Counted from the stretch's first letter, positions 15,706 to 22,649 are shown. The stretch is 23,253 nt of DNA from an uncultured Lachnospiraceae bacterium (GCA_947068385.1 CAMTBF010000006.1:1-23253), one strand, 5' to 3'. Translations and numbers: made by a program. The notes: generated from the letters alone by a model not told the origin.

Positions 15706-15809
15706 GTGCACAGGCCCGTTATAGGAAACTTGCTGCTGGCGCAGCCGCGGGCTCTGCGGCGAGTCGTGGAGAAAGGGACTCTCCTATTCGGTTATAGGGC
15801 TTTTGAGGT

Positions 15810-16085
15810 TCAGGAGATGCTGGCCATGAAAGCTTCGATGCTGTCCGCCTTTGCGGCGGCTTTGTGATATTTTCTCAGAAGGTCGATGTCATCGATTTTG
15901 TCCAGGAACTCCCTGAGGGATAAGGGAATCTCTCCGGAATCCTCCAGCAGGTCATAGATGTTTTCCAGCATTGTGCTTTTCTGAGTGTCTTTTGTGACTT
16001 CTTCTGTAACTTTTTCTGTGACTTCTTTCGTAACTTCTTCTGCGATTGCCCGTTCCTTGTAGTAGATAAACTCCTCAAATGTCAT
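15810..16085 (-). CDS. possible nested small protein: C-terminal 91 residues of the Rpn protein
   Basis: An ATG at 16085-16083 (Met222 of the Rpn protein, in frame) is preceded by a strong SD, GGGAGG (minus strand, 16096-16091), with a 5-nt spacer. Translation from here would give a 91-residue helical protein that starts MTFEEFIYYKERA, carries the V-T-x-E repeats and the complete C-terminal tail, and lacks the nuclease core. E. coli Rpn genes produce such an intragenic short form, which neutralises the full-length toxin. Here the SD could also be a by-product of the codons for Arg-Glu-Ala, so expression is a hypothesis. Confidence 0.35.
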   Translation of the reverse strand: MTFEEFIYYKERAIAEEVTKEVTEKVTEEVTKDTQKSTMLENIYDLLEDSGEIPLSLREFLDKIDDIDLLRKYHKAAAKADSIEAFMASIS

Positions 16086-16748
16086 ATAAGCCTCCCGTGT
16101 GCCGGGCGATGTCTTCACCCGGCTGACATAATCGTGGAGCTCCCTGGTGGAAGCGTCCGTGGCGTTGTCGGCTGTACTGTGCTGCAGATACCGCAGCATG
16201 TTCCGGATGTCCTGGCTGCCGCCTTTTGTGCCGCCGGCATAGAAATAGACGAACTTCAAGCCGTCCTCGTACCTCAGTTCTTCGACTTCCAGGCAATGGT
16301 TCTGGATGGTGTACATCATGTAGTCATAGCCGAAGGGGTCGAAGTTGAGGATGGTGATGACGAACAGGTTCGGCATGGTGGAGAAATCGTTCACGCCCCG
16401 TTTCATGTGCCTGGAATCGCTCCGGGCCTGGTAGAAACGGTTATGCCTGGGCAGGTCGATGCCTTTCTGGAGATGGGGCTCCAAATCGTAGGCATTGGTC
16501 AGCTTCGTCCGATTCCCGTCTTGAAATTCCTCAATCTTCACATCCATGCGGATGCCCCTGTACTCTGGCGTGGGCGCAGGAAAGGTATATTGCGCGATGA
16601 CGCTGATCTCCCCGATTTCCCGCTGCAGCAATACCGACAGCAGCTTCCTGCAGAAAGCTTTCCCCACCTCGGGATCGGCGGCAATCGCGTTGATGAGGAA
16701 ATCGTCCAGTACGTCCAGCTCGTCAAAAGGTTTGTTCGTGTAGCCCAT
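15810..16748 (-). CDS. Rpn-family recombination-promoting nuclease / PD-(D/E)XK protein
   Basis: A 312-residue protein of the Rpn (transposase_31 / PDDEXK) family. Characterised members are DNA endonucleases linked to recombination and, in E. coli, to phage defence. The N-terminal nuclease half shows FDELDVLDDFLINAIAADPEVGKAF, Asp69 in GIRMDV, and Glu90 in NAYDLEPHL. The third catalytic position (usually Q or K after E-x) is His92, as part of the 'YDxEP' subfamily motif. Residues 239-254 form a V-T-x-E tandem repeat encoded by 12-bp units. A helical tail (LENIYDLLEDSGEIPLSLREFLDKIDD) follows. ATG 16748 is chosen for its SD AAGGAGG (from 16762) 7 nt upstream and the conserved start; the frame is open upstream to 16889 without similarity. 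The gene stands alone, antisense to its neighbours, with a near-consensus promoter. The lack of the usual third residue leaves nuclease activity uncertain. Confidence 0.82.
   Translation of the reverse strand: MGYTNKPFDELDVLDDFLINAIAADPEVGKAFCRKLLSVLLQREIGEISVIAQYTFPAPTPEYRGIRMDVKIEEFQDGNRTKLTNAYDLEPHLQKGIDLPRHNRFYQARSDSRHMKRGVNDFSTMPNLFVITILNFDPFGYDYMMYTIQNHCLEVEELRYEDGLKFVYFYAGGTKGGSQDIRNMLRYLQHSTADNATDASTRELHDYVSRVKTSPGTREAYMTFEEFIYYKERAIAEEVTKEVTEKVTEEVTKDTQKSTMLENIYDLLEDSGEIPLSLREFLDKIDDIDLLRKYHKAAAKADSIEAFMASIS
15994..16041 (-). repeat. 12-bp tandem repeat inside the Rpn gene
   Basis: Four full units (GTGACTTCTTCT, GTAACTTTTTCT, GTGACTTCTTTC, GTAACTTCTTCT) plus a partial unit from 15985 encode the V-T-x-E repeat of the Rpn tail. 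The units match those at 1341-1448. Tandem units that keep the frame allow length change by slippage. Confidence 0.8.
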
Positions 16749-16903
16749 GTTGTGTCCTCCTTTCGTGGCAGGACACCGGAAACCAGATCCGTCCTTTGCA
16801 ATGCCCCGCCAACCTTTCAGTTTAATCCTGTGAAAATGTCGGCGAATTGCCATGGAACGACCCGCTTGCACGGGCGAACTGATTTTCACATGTGTTTTGA
16901 GAT
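16749..16903 (-). promoter_or_regulatory. structured 5' leader of the Rpn gene with partly sequestered ribosome-binding site
   Basis: The predicted transcript has a leader of about 155 nt. GTGTCCT (16752-16758) and AGGACAC (16770-16776) form a 7-bp stem with an 11-nt loop. The SD AGGAGG (16761-16756, minus strand) lies half in the stem and half in the loop, so folding should limit ribosome access. Further up, ATTTTCAC (16882-16889) and GTGAAAAT (16830-16837) can close a larger domain. This suggests translation of the full-length nuclease is damped or conditional. Folding is read by eye. Confidence 0.5.
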
Positions 16904-16909
16904 AAGTCC

Positions 16910-16937
16910 ATTATACCAGAAATGGCGGGGCTGTCAA
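16910..16937 (-). promoter_or_regulatory. near-consensus sigma-A promoter of the Rpn gene
   Basis: On the minus strand TTGACA (16937-16932), a 16-bp spacer ending in TGG, and TATAAT (16915-16910) give perfect -35 and -10 hexamers plus an extended -10. The start of transcription is expected near 16903. It is the strongest promoter in the window. Confidence 0.85.
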
Positions 16938-16999
16938 CGGGAATCGTATTTTTTTGCGATTATTTTCTCCATTTTTTCCACGATTGTCAAGAAAATACA

Positions 17000-17029
17000 T
17001 AGACAAATCCGGGCCCTTTCGTGTACAAT
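17000..17029 (+). promoter_or_regulatory. sigma-A promoter of the MATE/dipeptidase genes
   Basis: TAGACA (17000-17005), an 18-bp spacer and TACAAT (17024-17029) give five of six matches in each hexamer. Transcription should start near 17036, about 60 nt before the chosen MATE start, divergent from the Rpn promoter. The rest of the 348-bp divergent region holds only the Rpn leader and AT-rich DNA. Confidence 0.6.
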
Positions 17030-17096
17030 AGACAGCACTGCACTTTAGACAGAAGCTATGGTTTGGGTACACAAGTACATAGATGGGAGAGGAATT

Positions 17097-18485
17097 ATGA
17101 ACATCAGGAAAAAGCTATTTGGAGACAGAGCATTCTACCGCATGGTACTGACGGTGACGGTGCCCATCATGATCCAGAACGGCATCACGAATTTCGTGGG
17201 CCTGCTGGACAATATCATGGTGGGGCGGATCGGCACGGAGCAGATGTCCGGCATCGCCATCGTGAACCAGCTGTTGATGGTATTCAACCTGGCCATCTTC
17301 GGGGCGCTTTCCGGGGTGGGAATCTTCAGCGCCCAGTTCTTCGGCTGCCGGAACCACAAGGGCGTCCAGCATACCCTGCGGTTCAAGATTTACGTGGGCC
17401 TGGGGATCCTGGTGCTGGGCACGGTGATTCTGATGGCCGGAGGGGAGCAGCTGATACAGATGTATCTCCACGGGGAGGGCAACGACCAGGCCCTGCAGGC
17501 CACGCTGGGGTATGGGCGGGAATACCTCTGGGTGATGCTTGCCGGGCTGCCGCCCTTTGTGCTGGAGGAGGTATATGCCAGCACCCTGAGGGAGGGCGGC
17601 GAGACCAAGCTGCCAATGATAGCGGGGGTGGTGGCGGTGCTGGTGAACCTGGCGCTGAACTATGTGCTGATCTTCGGTAAGCTGGGCTTCCCGGAGCTGG
17701 GCGTGGTGGGCGCTGCCATTGCCACGGTGATTTCCCGGTATGTGCAGATGGCCGTGGTCATTGCCTGGACCCACAGGAATCCGGAGAAGATGCCTTTCAT
17801 CGTGGGAGCCTACAGGGAGTGGAAGGTTCCCGGGCAGCTCTCCTGGAACATCGTCAGGAAGGGCACGCCCCTGATGCTCAATGAGATCCTTTGGTCTGCG
17901 GGCATGGCCATCATGACCCAATGCTATTCCACCAGGGGGCTGGACGCGGTGGCGGCCCTGAACATCTCCACGGTGATCTCCAACCTGTTCAACGTGGTGT
18001 TCGTGGCCATGGGAAGCGCCGTGTCCATCATCGTGGGGCAGCTCTTGGGGGCCGGGAAGATGGAGGAGGCCAAGGATACGGACCGGAAGCTGATCGCCTT
18101 TGCGGTGATGAGCAGCGTAGGTTTGGGGGCCGTGGTAGCGCTGACGGCACCGCTGTTCCCGCAGCTGTACAATACCAGCGGGGAGGTAAAGCACCTGGCC
18201 GCGGCATTGCTTCGGGTGGCGGCGCTGTGCATGCCGGTCTTCGCATTCCTGCATACGACTTATTTCACCCTGCGCTCCGGAGGCAAGACCATCATCACGT
18301 TCCTGTTCGACAGCGTGTTCCTCTGGTGCATCAGCATTCCGGTGGCCTATGTGCTCAGCCGCCATACCACCATGGCTATCGCGGCACTGTATCTAAGCTG
18401 CCAGATGCTGGATCTGATCAAATGCGTCATCGGGTTCGTGCTGGTGAAGAAGGGCGTGTGGCTGAACAATATCGTGGAAGCATGA
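17097..18485 (+). CDS. MATE-family multidrug/Na+ antiporter
   Basis: A 462-residue inner-membrane exporter of the multidrug and toxic compound extrusion family, which uses cation gradients to expel organic compounds. Twelve hydrophobic segments are expected from the length and pattern. Family features are the first-helix stretch MVLTVTVPIMIQNGITNFVGLLDNIMVGRIG with the following GIAIVNQLL, and the matching second-half segment GTPLMLNEILWSAGMAIMTQCYSTRG. ATG 17097 is preferred over in-frame ATG 17058 because GGGAGAGGA lies 5 nt before it and MNIRKKLFGDRAFYRM is the usual start. The dipeptidase gene follows after 44 bp on the same strand and probably shares the transcript. The substrate is unknown. 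Confidence 0.9.
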   Translation: MNIRKKLFGDRAFYRMVLTVTVPIMIQNGITNFVGLLDNIMVGRIGTEQMSGIAIVNQLLMVFNLAIFGALSGVGIFSAQFFGCRNHKGVQHTLRFKIYVGLGILVLGTVILMAGGEQLIQMYLHGEGNDQALQATLGYGREYLWVMLAGLPPFVLEEVYASTLREGGETKLPMIAGVVAVLVNLALNYVLIFGKLGFPELGVVGAAIATVISRYVQMAVVIAWTHRNPEKMPFIVGAYREWKVPGQLSWNIVRKGTPLMLNEILWSAGMAIMTQCYSTRGLDAVAALNISTVISNLFNVVFVAMGSAVSIIVGQLLGAGKMEEAKDTDRKLIAFAVMSSVGLGAVVALTAPLFPQLYNTSGEVKHLAAALLRVAALCMPVFAFLHTTYFTLRSGGKTIITFLFDSVFLWCISIPVAYVLSRHTTMAIAALYLSCQMLDLIKCVIGFVLVKKGVWLNNIVEA

Positions 18486-18529
18486 CGGTGCATGGAAAAC
18501 AGAAAACCATAGATTGAGAGGGAACAGGC

Positions 18530-20101
18530 ATGGACAGAGGATTGTACGAAAAGGTAAGCGGGTGGCTGGAAAGCCACAAAGATGCCATGGTGGAGGACAT
18601 CAAGCGGCTGGTGCGGATCGAAAGCGTCTCCCGGCCCGGCACGGACGACACGCCCTTTGGGAGAGGCTGCGTGCAGGCCCTGGAGGAGATGCTGGCCATC
18701 GGCAGAGAGCACGGCTTCCACTGCGAGAACCATGGCGATATGGTGGGCAGCATCGGCGGGGAGGAAAAGGATTGGGACAACCTGATTGGCTTTTGGAACC
18801 ATCTGGACGTGGTGCCTACCGGGAACGGCTGGGAGAACGGGCCCTTTGACCCGGTGGTGAAGGACCGGTTCCTGATTGGCCGGGGCGTTTCGGACAACAA
18901 GGGGCCTGCCATAGGCATCCTGTATGTGATGCAGTGCCTGCGGGAGCTGAAGGTGCCGCTGAGGCATGAGCTGTGCCTGTTCGTGGGCACGGACGAGGAG
19001 CGGGGGATGGAGGACATGGCGTATTACACGGCCCATTATCCCACGCCCAAGCTGTCCATGACCCCGGACAGCGGCTTCCCGGTGTGCTACGGCGAGAAGG
19101 GCATCCTGGAGGGCCAGATGATCACCGAGGGCGCAGTGTCCGCTCAGGTGCTGGACGCGAAGGGCGGCAATGCCAGCAACATGATTCCCGACCGGGCCTG
19201 GGCATTGTTGGCGGACAGTGTGGGGCTGCGGGAGGAGCTGACCAGGCTATGCGGAGCGGCCGGGGCCGTGCCGGAAGATGCTGCGGCGGCTAGAGAGCGC
19301 AGTCCAGAAGCATGTGGGGACGCAGCGGAAAGGACCGGAGAAAAGAGCGCGACAGGCGGGCCGGTGCAGGACAAGGCCACAACAGCCGGCAGGATTTCCT
19401 GGGAGATGGAAGCCCGGGGCATCCGCGTCACCGCCTGCGGGACCAGCAAGCACAGCGCGGCTCCCCACGGCAGCGTCAACGCCATCCACGAGCTGTGCCT
19501 TTTCCTGGAAAATATGACAGCGTTGTCGGAAAACGACAGGCAGCTCTTCGCCAAGATCGGGAAGCTCACAAGAGAGTACGACGGGGCGGAGGTGGGGATA
19601 GCCTACCGGGACGAAGTGTCCGGCCAGACCACCTGCGCGGGCACGGTGCTGGCCATGGAGGAGGGGCATCTGAGCCTGACCCTGAACATCCGCTACGCCA
19701 TCACGGCGAAGGACCAGGAGGACATGGCGGCCCTTGGGGCCTACGGCGCGGCCAACGGATGCCGCTTCCGGCTGGAGCGCAATTCCAGGCCCGGCTACTT
19801 CCCCAAGGAGCATCCGGCGGTGGATGTGCTCACAAATGTATATAACGAGCTCACGGGAAGCGATGCCGAAAGCTACGTGATGGGAGGCGGCACCTACGCC
19901 AGGAAGCTGCCGAATGCCTTTTCCTATGGCCCCGGCGGCATGAAGGAGAGCGATGAGGACAGGGAGGCAAGGCAGAGGCTCTTCGCCCCGGGGCACGGCG
20001 GCGGGCACGAGCCGGACGAGGCGCTGAACCTGCGGCTGTTTGTGGAGGCCATGAAGGTCTACGCCTGTGCCATCGTGGCGCTGAACGATGTGGAGCTGTA
20101 G
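18530..20101 (+). CDS. M20-family metallopeptidase, Sapep/PepV-like dipeptidase
   Basis: A 523-residue cytoplasmic M20 peptidase, expected to split dipeptides with two bound metal ions (Mn or Zn). Metal and catalytic residues are visible: His91 and Asp93 in NHLDVVPTGNGW, bridging Asp122 in GRGVSDNKGP, the Glu156-Glu157 pair in GTDEERGMED, Asp180 in TPDSGFPV, and His493 in GHGGGHEPDEAL. The lid domain is interrupted at about residues 242-290 by a low-complexity Ala/Glu/Arg/Gly-rich stretch, which probably forms a surface loop and accounts for the above-average length. GAGAGGGA lies 7 nt before the ATG. It follows the MATE gene, probably in one operon, and is followed by a structured intergenic RNA. 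Confidence 0.88.
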   Translation: MDRGLYEKVSGWLESHKDAMVEDIKRLVRIESVSRPGTDDTPFGRGCVQALEEMLAIGREHGFHCENHGDMVGSIGGEEKDWDNLIGFWNHLDVVPTGNGWENGPFDPVVKDRFLIGRGVSDNKGPAIGILYVMQCLRELKVPLRHELCLFVGTDEERGMEDMAYYTAHYPTPKLSMTPDSGFPVCYGEKGILEGQMITEGAVSAQVLDAKGGNASNMIPDRAWALLADSVGLREELTRLCGAAGAVPEDAAAARERSPEACGDAAERTGEKSATGGPVQDKATTAGRISWEMEARGIRVTACGTSKHSAAPHGSVNAIHELCLFLENMTALSENDRQLFAKIGKLTREYDGAEVGIAYRDEVSGQTTCAGTVLAMEEGHLSLTLNIRYAITAKDQEDMAALGAYGAANGCRFRLERNSRPGYFPKEHPAVDVLTNVYNELTGSDAESYVMGGGTYARKLPNAFSYGPGGMKESDEDREARQRLFAPGHGGGHEPDEALNLRLFVEAMKVYACAIVALNDVEL

Positions 20102-20110
20102 CGGCGAAAG

Positions 20111-20170
20111 GGCGCGGCGGTACTGCCGGGTGGCAGTCCGGGGCATCTGCAGCCTGCCCTCTGCCGCGCC
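20111..20170 (+). other. predicted three-way-junction RNA structure, possible terminator or processing element
   Basis: An outer stem GGCGCGGC (20111-20118) with GCCGCGCC (20163-20170) encloses two hairpins: ACTGCC-GGGT-GGCAGT (20122-20137) and GGGCA...TGCCC (20141-20159). All helices are perfect. No U tract follows, so a normal intrinsic terminator is unlikely. It lies between the dipeptidase stop and the sensor kinase and could separate the two transcripts. High local GC raises the chance of accidental pairing. Confidence 0.45.
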
Positions 20171-20203
20171 TGACGTTTCACGAAGGGACAGGGGAAGCGG
20201 TTC

Positions 20204-21574
20204 ATGAGTTTTCTAGAGGGTTTCGTCTTTAATATGATTTCGGCCGTCTCCGGCCTGGTCTCCGTGGTCTTCGTGGGCATGGCGGTCTTAAAGGCCTTGC
20301 CCGGGGGCCGGAGGAGATGGGGGCTTTGGAGGACTGCCTCCGCGGCGGCCTGCCTTGTGATGATCGTATGGATTGCCACCTTTTTTTACAAGAAAGGCCT
20401 TTTGGGCAATTTCTTCGTGCTTACGCTGGTGGATTATCTGCGGCTGATCGGGTATGCGTGCTGCGTCAGCCTGCTCTTTCGGGTAAAGTTCCGGAAGTGC
20501 TGGAGCATTGTCCTCTTTGAGGAATGCGTAAGGGAATGTTCCAATGTGCTGGCTTTTATCGGTTTCACGGACAGGCCGCTTGTGCTGAGCATCCCGGAGG
20601 AGCGCAGGACATATCTGCTTTTGGGCACCGTGGGGGTGCTGGCTGTATTTCTGCTGCTTCTGTTCCTGCTGCATAAAATGAAAGTGGGAGACGCGTACCG
20701 CCAGTGGATGGAGCACAGGAATCTCTGGAGCCGGGGCATGATCTGCCTGAGCGCATACCCGATCCTGTTCTATGGGGCCACGCAGACCCTCATGGGTGGC
20801 GGAGCCAGCCGCAATGCCAGCATGGGCGTCACGCTGCTGATGGTAGCCGCGGCTCTGATCCTGTTCCACCATATGGGACTGGAGGAATGGCAGCGCAGGG
20901 AATTCGCCGCCCAGGAGCTGATCCTCCAGCAGCAGAATGCCTATATAAAGACATTGGAGGGGATGCAGGAGGAGGTGCGGCGGTTCCGGCATGACTACAG
21001 GAACATGATGTCAGGGCTGTACCTGACGGCGGAGGAGGGGGAGCTGGCAGAGGCGGGCCGCTTCCTCCAGGAGATGACGGAGGACTTCGACAGCCAGATC
21101 GGCGGGCAGATCAGGCAGATGGGGCAGCTCTCCAATGTCTGCATCACAGAGGTGAAGGGGCTGCTCCTGGCAAAACTGGCCCAGATGCAGCGGGAGGGAA
21201 CGGCCTGTGAGCTGGAGGTGATGCGGCCCTTCCAACAAACCAGGCTCAGGACCACAGACCTGTGCAGATGCTTAGGTGTTCTCATCGACAATGCCATGGA
21301 GGAGGTCAGGGGGCAGGAGGGCGCCCGGGTGCACATCATGATCAGCAGCCAGGAGGGGTACACCACCTTCCGGGTGAAGAACAGGCTGTACCACAGCGTT
21401 GACGTCCACAGGATCTGGCAGCAGGGCTATTCCACCAAAGGCGCGGATCGGGGGATCGGGCTCGCCAGCTATAGGAAGATTCTGGAGGGCTATGAGGACG
21501 TGCTGCCCGCCACGGCGGTGCAGGAGGGGTATTTCATTCAGGAATTCAAGGTGCGGGAGAGGAACGGGAAGTAA
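20204..21574 (+). CDS. AgrC/ComD-like GHKL sensor histidine kinase
   Basis: A 456-residue sensor kinase of the type that reads secreted peptides or membrane stress. The N-terminal ~230 residues hold about six hydrophobic segments (VSGLVSVVFVGMAVL, ACLVMIVWIATFF, FFVLTLVDYLRLIGYACCV, and others) with almost no extracellular domain, so sensing should take place in the membrane. A coiled stretch follows (EEWQRREFAAQELILQQQNA). The phospho-acceptor His263 is in RRFRHDYRNMMSG. The GHKL ATPase has Asn363 in GVLIDNAMEE and the glycine motif GADRGIGLASY (about 413-423). The regulator gene starts 12 bp downstream. No Agr-type peptide precursor or AgrB is present in the window, so the signal is unknown. 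The start is supported by AGGGGAAGCGG before ATG 20204. Confidence 0.87.
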   Translation: MSFLEGFVFNMISAVSGLVSVVFVGMAVLKALPGGRRRWGLWRTASAAACLVMIVWIATFFYKKGLLGNFFVLTLVDYLRLIGYACCVSLLFRVKFRKCWSIVLFEECVRECSNVLAFIGFTDRPLVLSIPEERRTYLLLGTVGVLAVFLLLLFLLHKMKVGDAYRQWMEHRNLWSRGMICLSAYPILFYGATQTLMGGGASRNASMGVTLLMVAAALILFHHMGLEEWQRREFAAQELILQQQNAYIKTLEGMQEEVRRFRHDYRNMMSGLYLTAEEGELAEAGRFLQEMTEDFDSQIGGQIRQMGQLSNVCITEVKGLLLAKLAQMQREGTACELEVMRPFQQTRLRTTDLCRCLGVLIDNAMEEVRGQEGARVHIMISSQEGYTTFRVKNRLYHSVDVHRIWQQGYSTKGADRGIGLASYRKILEGYEDVLPATAVQEGYFIQEFKVRERNGK

Positions 21575-21586
21575 GGAGAGTGAAAG

Positions 21587-22321
21587 GTGCTGCCAGTATA
21601 TATTTGCGAGGACGAGGAGGACATCCGCGAAATCCAGAGGGAATGTCTGGAAAAACAGATTCTGATTCAGGGATACGACATGGAGGTCGCCCTGTGCAGC
21701 GGCCGTCCCGGGGAGATTCTGGAGGCGGTGAAGGCGGCGTCCGGGAGGGGGATCTACTTCCTGGACGTGGAGCTGAAGGGGGAGGAGATGGATGGGTTCG
21801 CCCTGGGGCGGGAGATCAGGAGGCTGGATCCCAGGGGGTTCATCGTCTATGTGACGGCCTATGGGAACCTGGCTTTTGAGACGTTCCGCTACCACCTGGA
21901 GGCCCTGGACTATATCGTGAAGGAGAGCAGGGCGAAGATGGAGGAGGGGCTTTCGAAGAGCCTTTCTGTGATCACGGAGCGGATGCGGGCGGAGCAGGGG
22001 GAGCGCAGGGAGTTCTTCTCCGTGAAGGTGATGGATGTGGTAAAGCATGTGCCCATAGACGAGATCATGTTCTTCGAGGCCGCCCCGGGCACCCACAGGA
22101 TCGCCCTCCACGGGGTGAACGACTGGTTCGACTTCATCGGCAGCCTGCGGGAGCTGGAGGGGCAGCTGGGAAGCAGGTTCCTGCGGGCCCACAGGGCCTA
22201 TCTGGTGAACGTGGAGCAGATTGCGGAGCTGGATCTGAAGGACAGAGAGATAAAGATGAAAAACGGAGAGAGGTGCCTGTTCGCCAGGAACATGAAGGGG
22301 GCGCTGCTGGAGCGGATGTGA
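21587..22321 (+). CDS. LytTR-family response regulator (AgrA/LytR type), GTG start
   Basis: A 244-residue regulator paired with the preceding kinase. The receiver domain has Glu8-Asp9-Glu10 (YICEDEED), phospho-acceptor Asp60 (YFLDVEL), Thr90 (YVTAYG) and Lys112 (DYIVKES). The C-terminal LytTR DNA-binding domain spans about residues 135-240 (KVMDVVKHVPIDEIMFFEAA, FLRAHRAYLVNVEQI, and CLFARNMKGALLE). The GTG at 21587 is chosen because AAGGAG (21573-21578) sits 8 nt upstream and the protein then begins directly with the receiver's first strand; no in-frame ATG occurs early enough. It is probably co-translated with the kinase. The adjacent ABC ATPase gene, with direct repeats in its upstream region, is the likeliest target. 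Confidence 0.88.
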   Translation: MLPVYICEDEEDIREIQRECLEKQILIQGYDMEVALCSGRPGEILEAVKAASGRGIYFLDVELKGEEMDGFALGREIRRLDPRGFIVYVTAYGNLAFETFRYHLEALDYIVKESRAKMEEGLSKSLSVITERMRAEQGERREFFSVKVMDVVKHVPIDEIMFFEAAPGTHRIALHGVNDWFDFIGSLRELEGQLGSRFLRAHRAYLVNVEQIAELDLKDREIKMKNGERCLFARNMKGALLERM

Positions 22322-22331
22322 GATTCCGCTC

Positions 22332-22352
22332 AGGCAGCGCCCTCTGCCTTTT
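22332..22352 (+). terminator. weak terminator after the LytTR regulator gene
   Basis: AGGCAG (22332-22337) pairs with CTGCCT (22344-22349) around a 6-nt loop, followed by TTT. The stem is short and the T tract brief, so partial read-through into the ABC genes is plausible. Confidence 0.45.
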
Positions 22353-22472
22353 GGGCATATTTCCCCACAGGGGCGGGGGCAGGATGGTATGATGCTGGTG
22401 TGCGTAGCGATAAAACTGCAGGGCAGGGAGTCCGGGGAGCCTGTAGGGCAGAGGGAAAGAAACTTGCATGTT

Positions 22473-22533
22473 GGAACCAAAGCTCCGGAATGCTGGGGGA
22501 AGCTGCTACAGAGGAACCAGAGTTCCGGGCTGC
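22473..22533 (+). repeat. two 21-bp direct repeats with internal dyads, candidate regulator binding sites
   Basis: The copies begin at 22473 and 22513, exactly 40 bp apart, and agree at 17 of 21 positions. Each starts with a palindromic core: GGAACCAGAGTTCC in the second copy (perfect GGAAC/GTTCC arms) and GGAACCAAAGCTCC in the first (one arm mismatch). Spacing close to four helical turns suits two regulator dimers on one DNA face. The neighbouring LytTR regulator is a candidate, though I cannot match its site. Confidence 0.45.
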
Positions 22534-22593
22534 GGTAAGAGGGAATCTGCAATCTGGAGACAGGGGAACTGCCATGTAGGCGCTACGGCTGCA

Positions 22594-22622
22594 GTGCAGA
22601 AGATGTGACAGCCTTTCTGCAC
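22594..22622 (+). promoter_or_regulatory. hairpin in the leader of the ABC ATPase gene
   Basis: GTGCAGAA (22594-22601) and TTCTGCAC (22615-22622) form a perfect 8-bp stem with a 13-nt loop. The stem ends 8 nt before the SD (AGGAAAGAGG, 22631-22640). It may affect message stability or ribosome access. Confidence 0.4.
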
Positions 22623-22649
22623 AAAAAACAAGGAAAGAGGTTTATAGTT

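Larger units (their letters stand above)
22322..22649 (+). other. 328-bp intergenic region between regulator and ABC genes
   Basis: No credible gene is seen here. The segment starts with a weak terminator-like hairpin. An extended -10-like TGGTATGAT (22385-22393) has no good -35 box. A short direct repeat TG(C/T)AGGGCAG occurs at 22417-22426 and 22442-22451. Two longer direct repeats follow at 22473-22533, and a hairpin lies before the ABC gene. The density of repeats suggests regulatory DNA or a long regulatory leader. Confidence 0.6.

Noticed and set aside
15707..15809. Possible terminator for the Rpn gene on the minus strand
   Set aside because: Only short stems (for example CCTAT/ATAGG at 15783-15798) are seen and none is followed by a T tract on the minus strand.
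15631..15867. 78-codon plus-strand frame after the SGNH gene
   Set aside because: It runs through the terminator stem and into the Rpn gene antisense, and has no adequate SD or conserved feature.
16134..17048. 304-codon plus-strand frame opposite the Rpn gene
   Set aside because: It is a shadow of the Rpn gene that then crosses the promoter region. The minus-strand gene has the motifs, SD and promoter.
17115..18365. 416-codon open frame on the minus strand inside the MATE gene
   Set aside because: It is antisense to a well-conserved membrane protein, His/Gln-rich and without hydrophobic pattern or domain.
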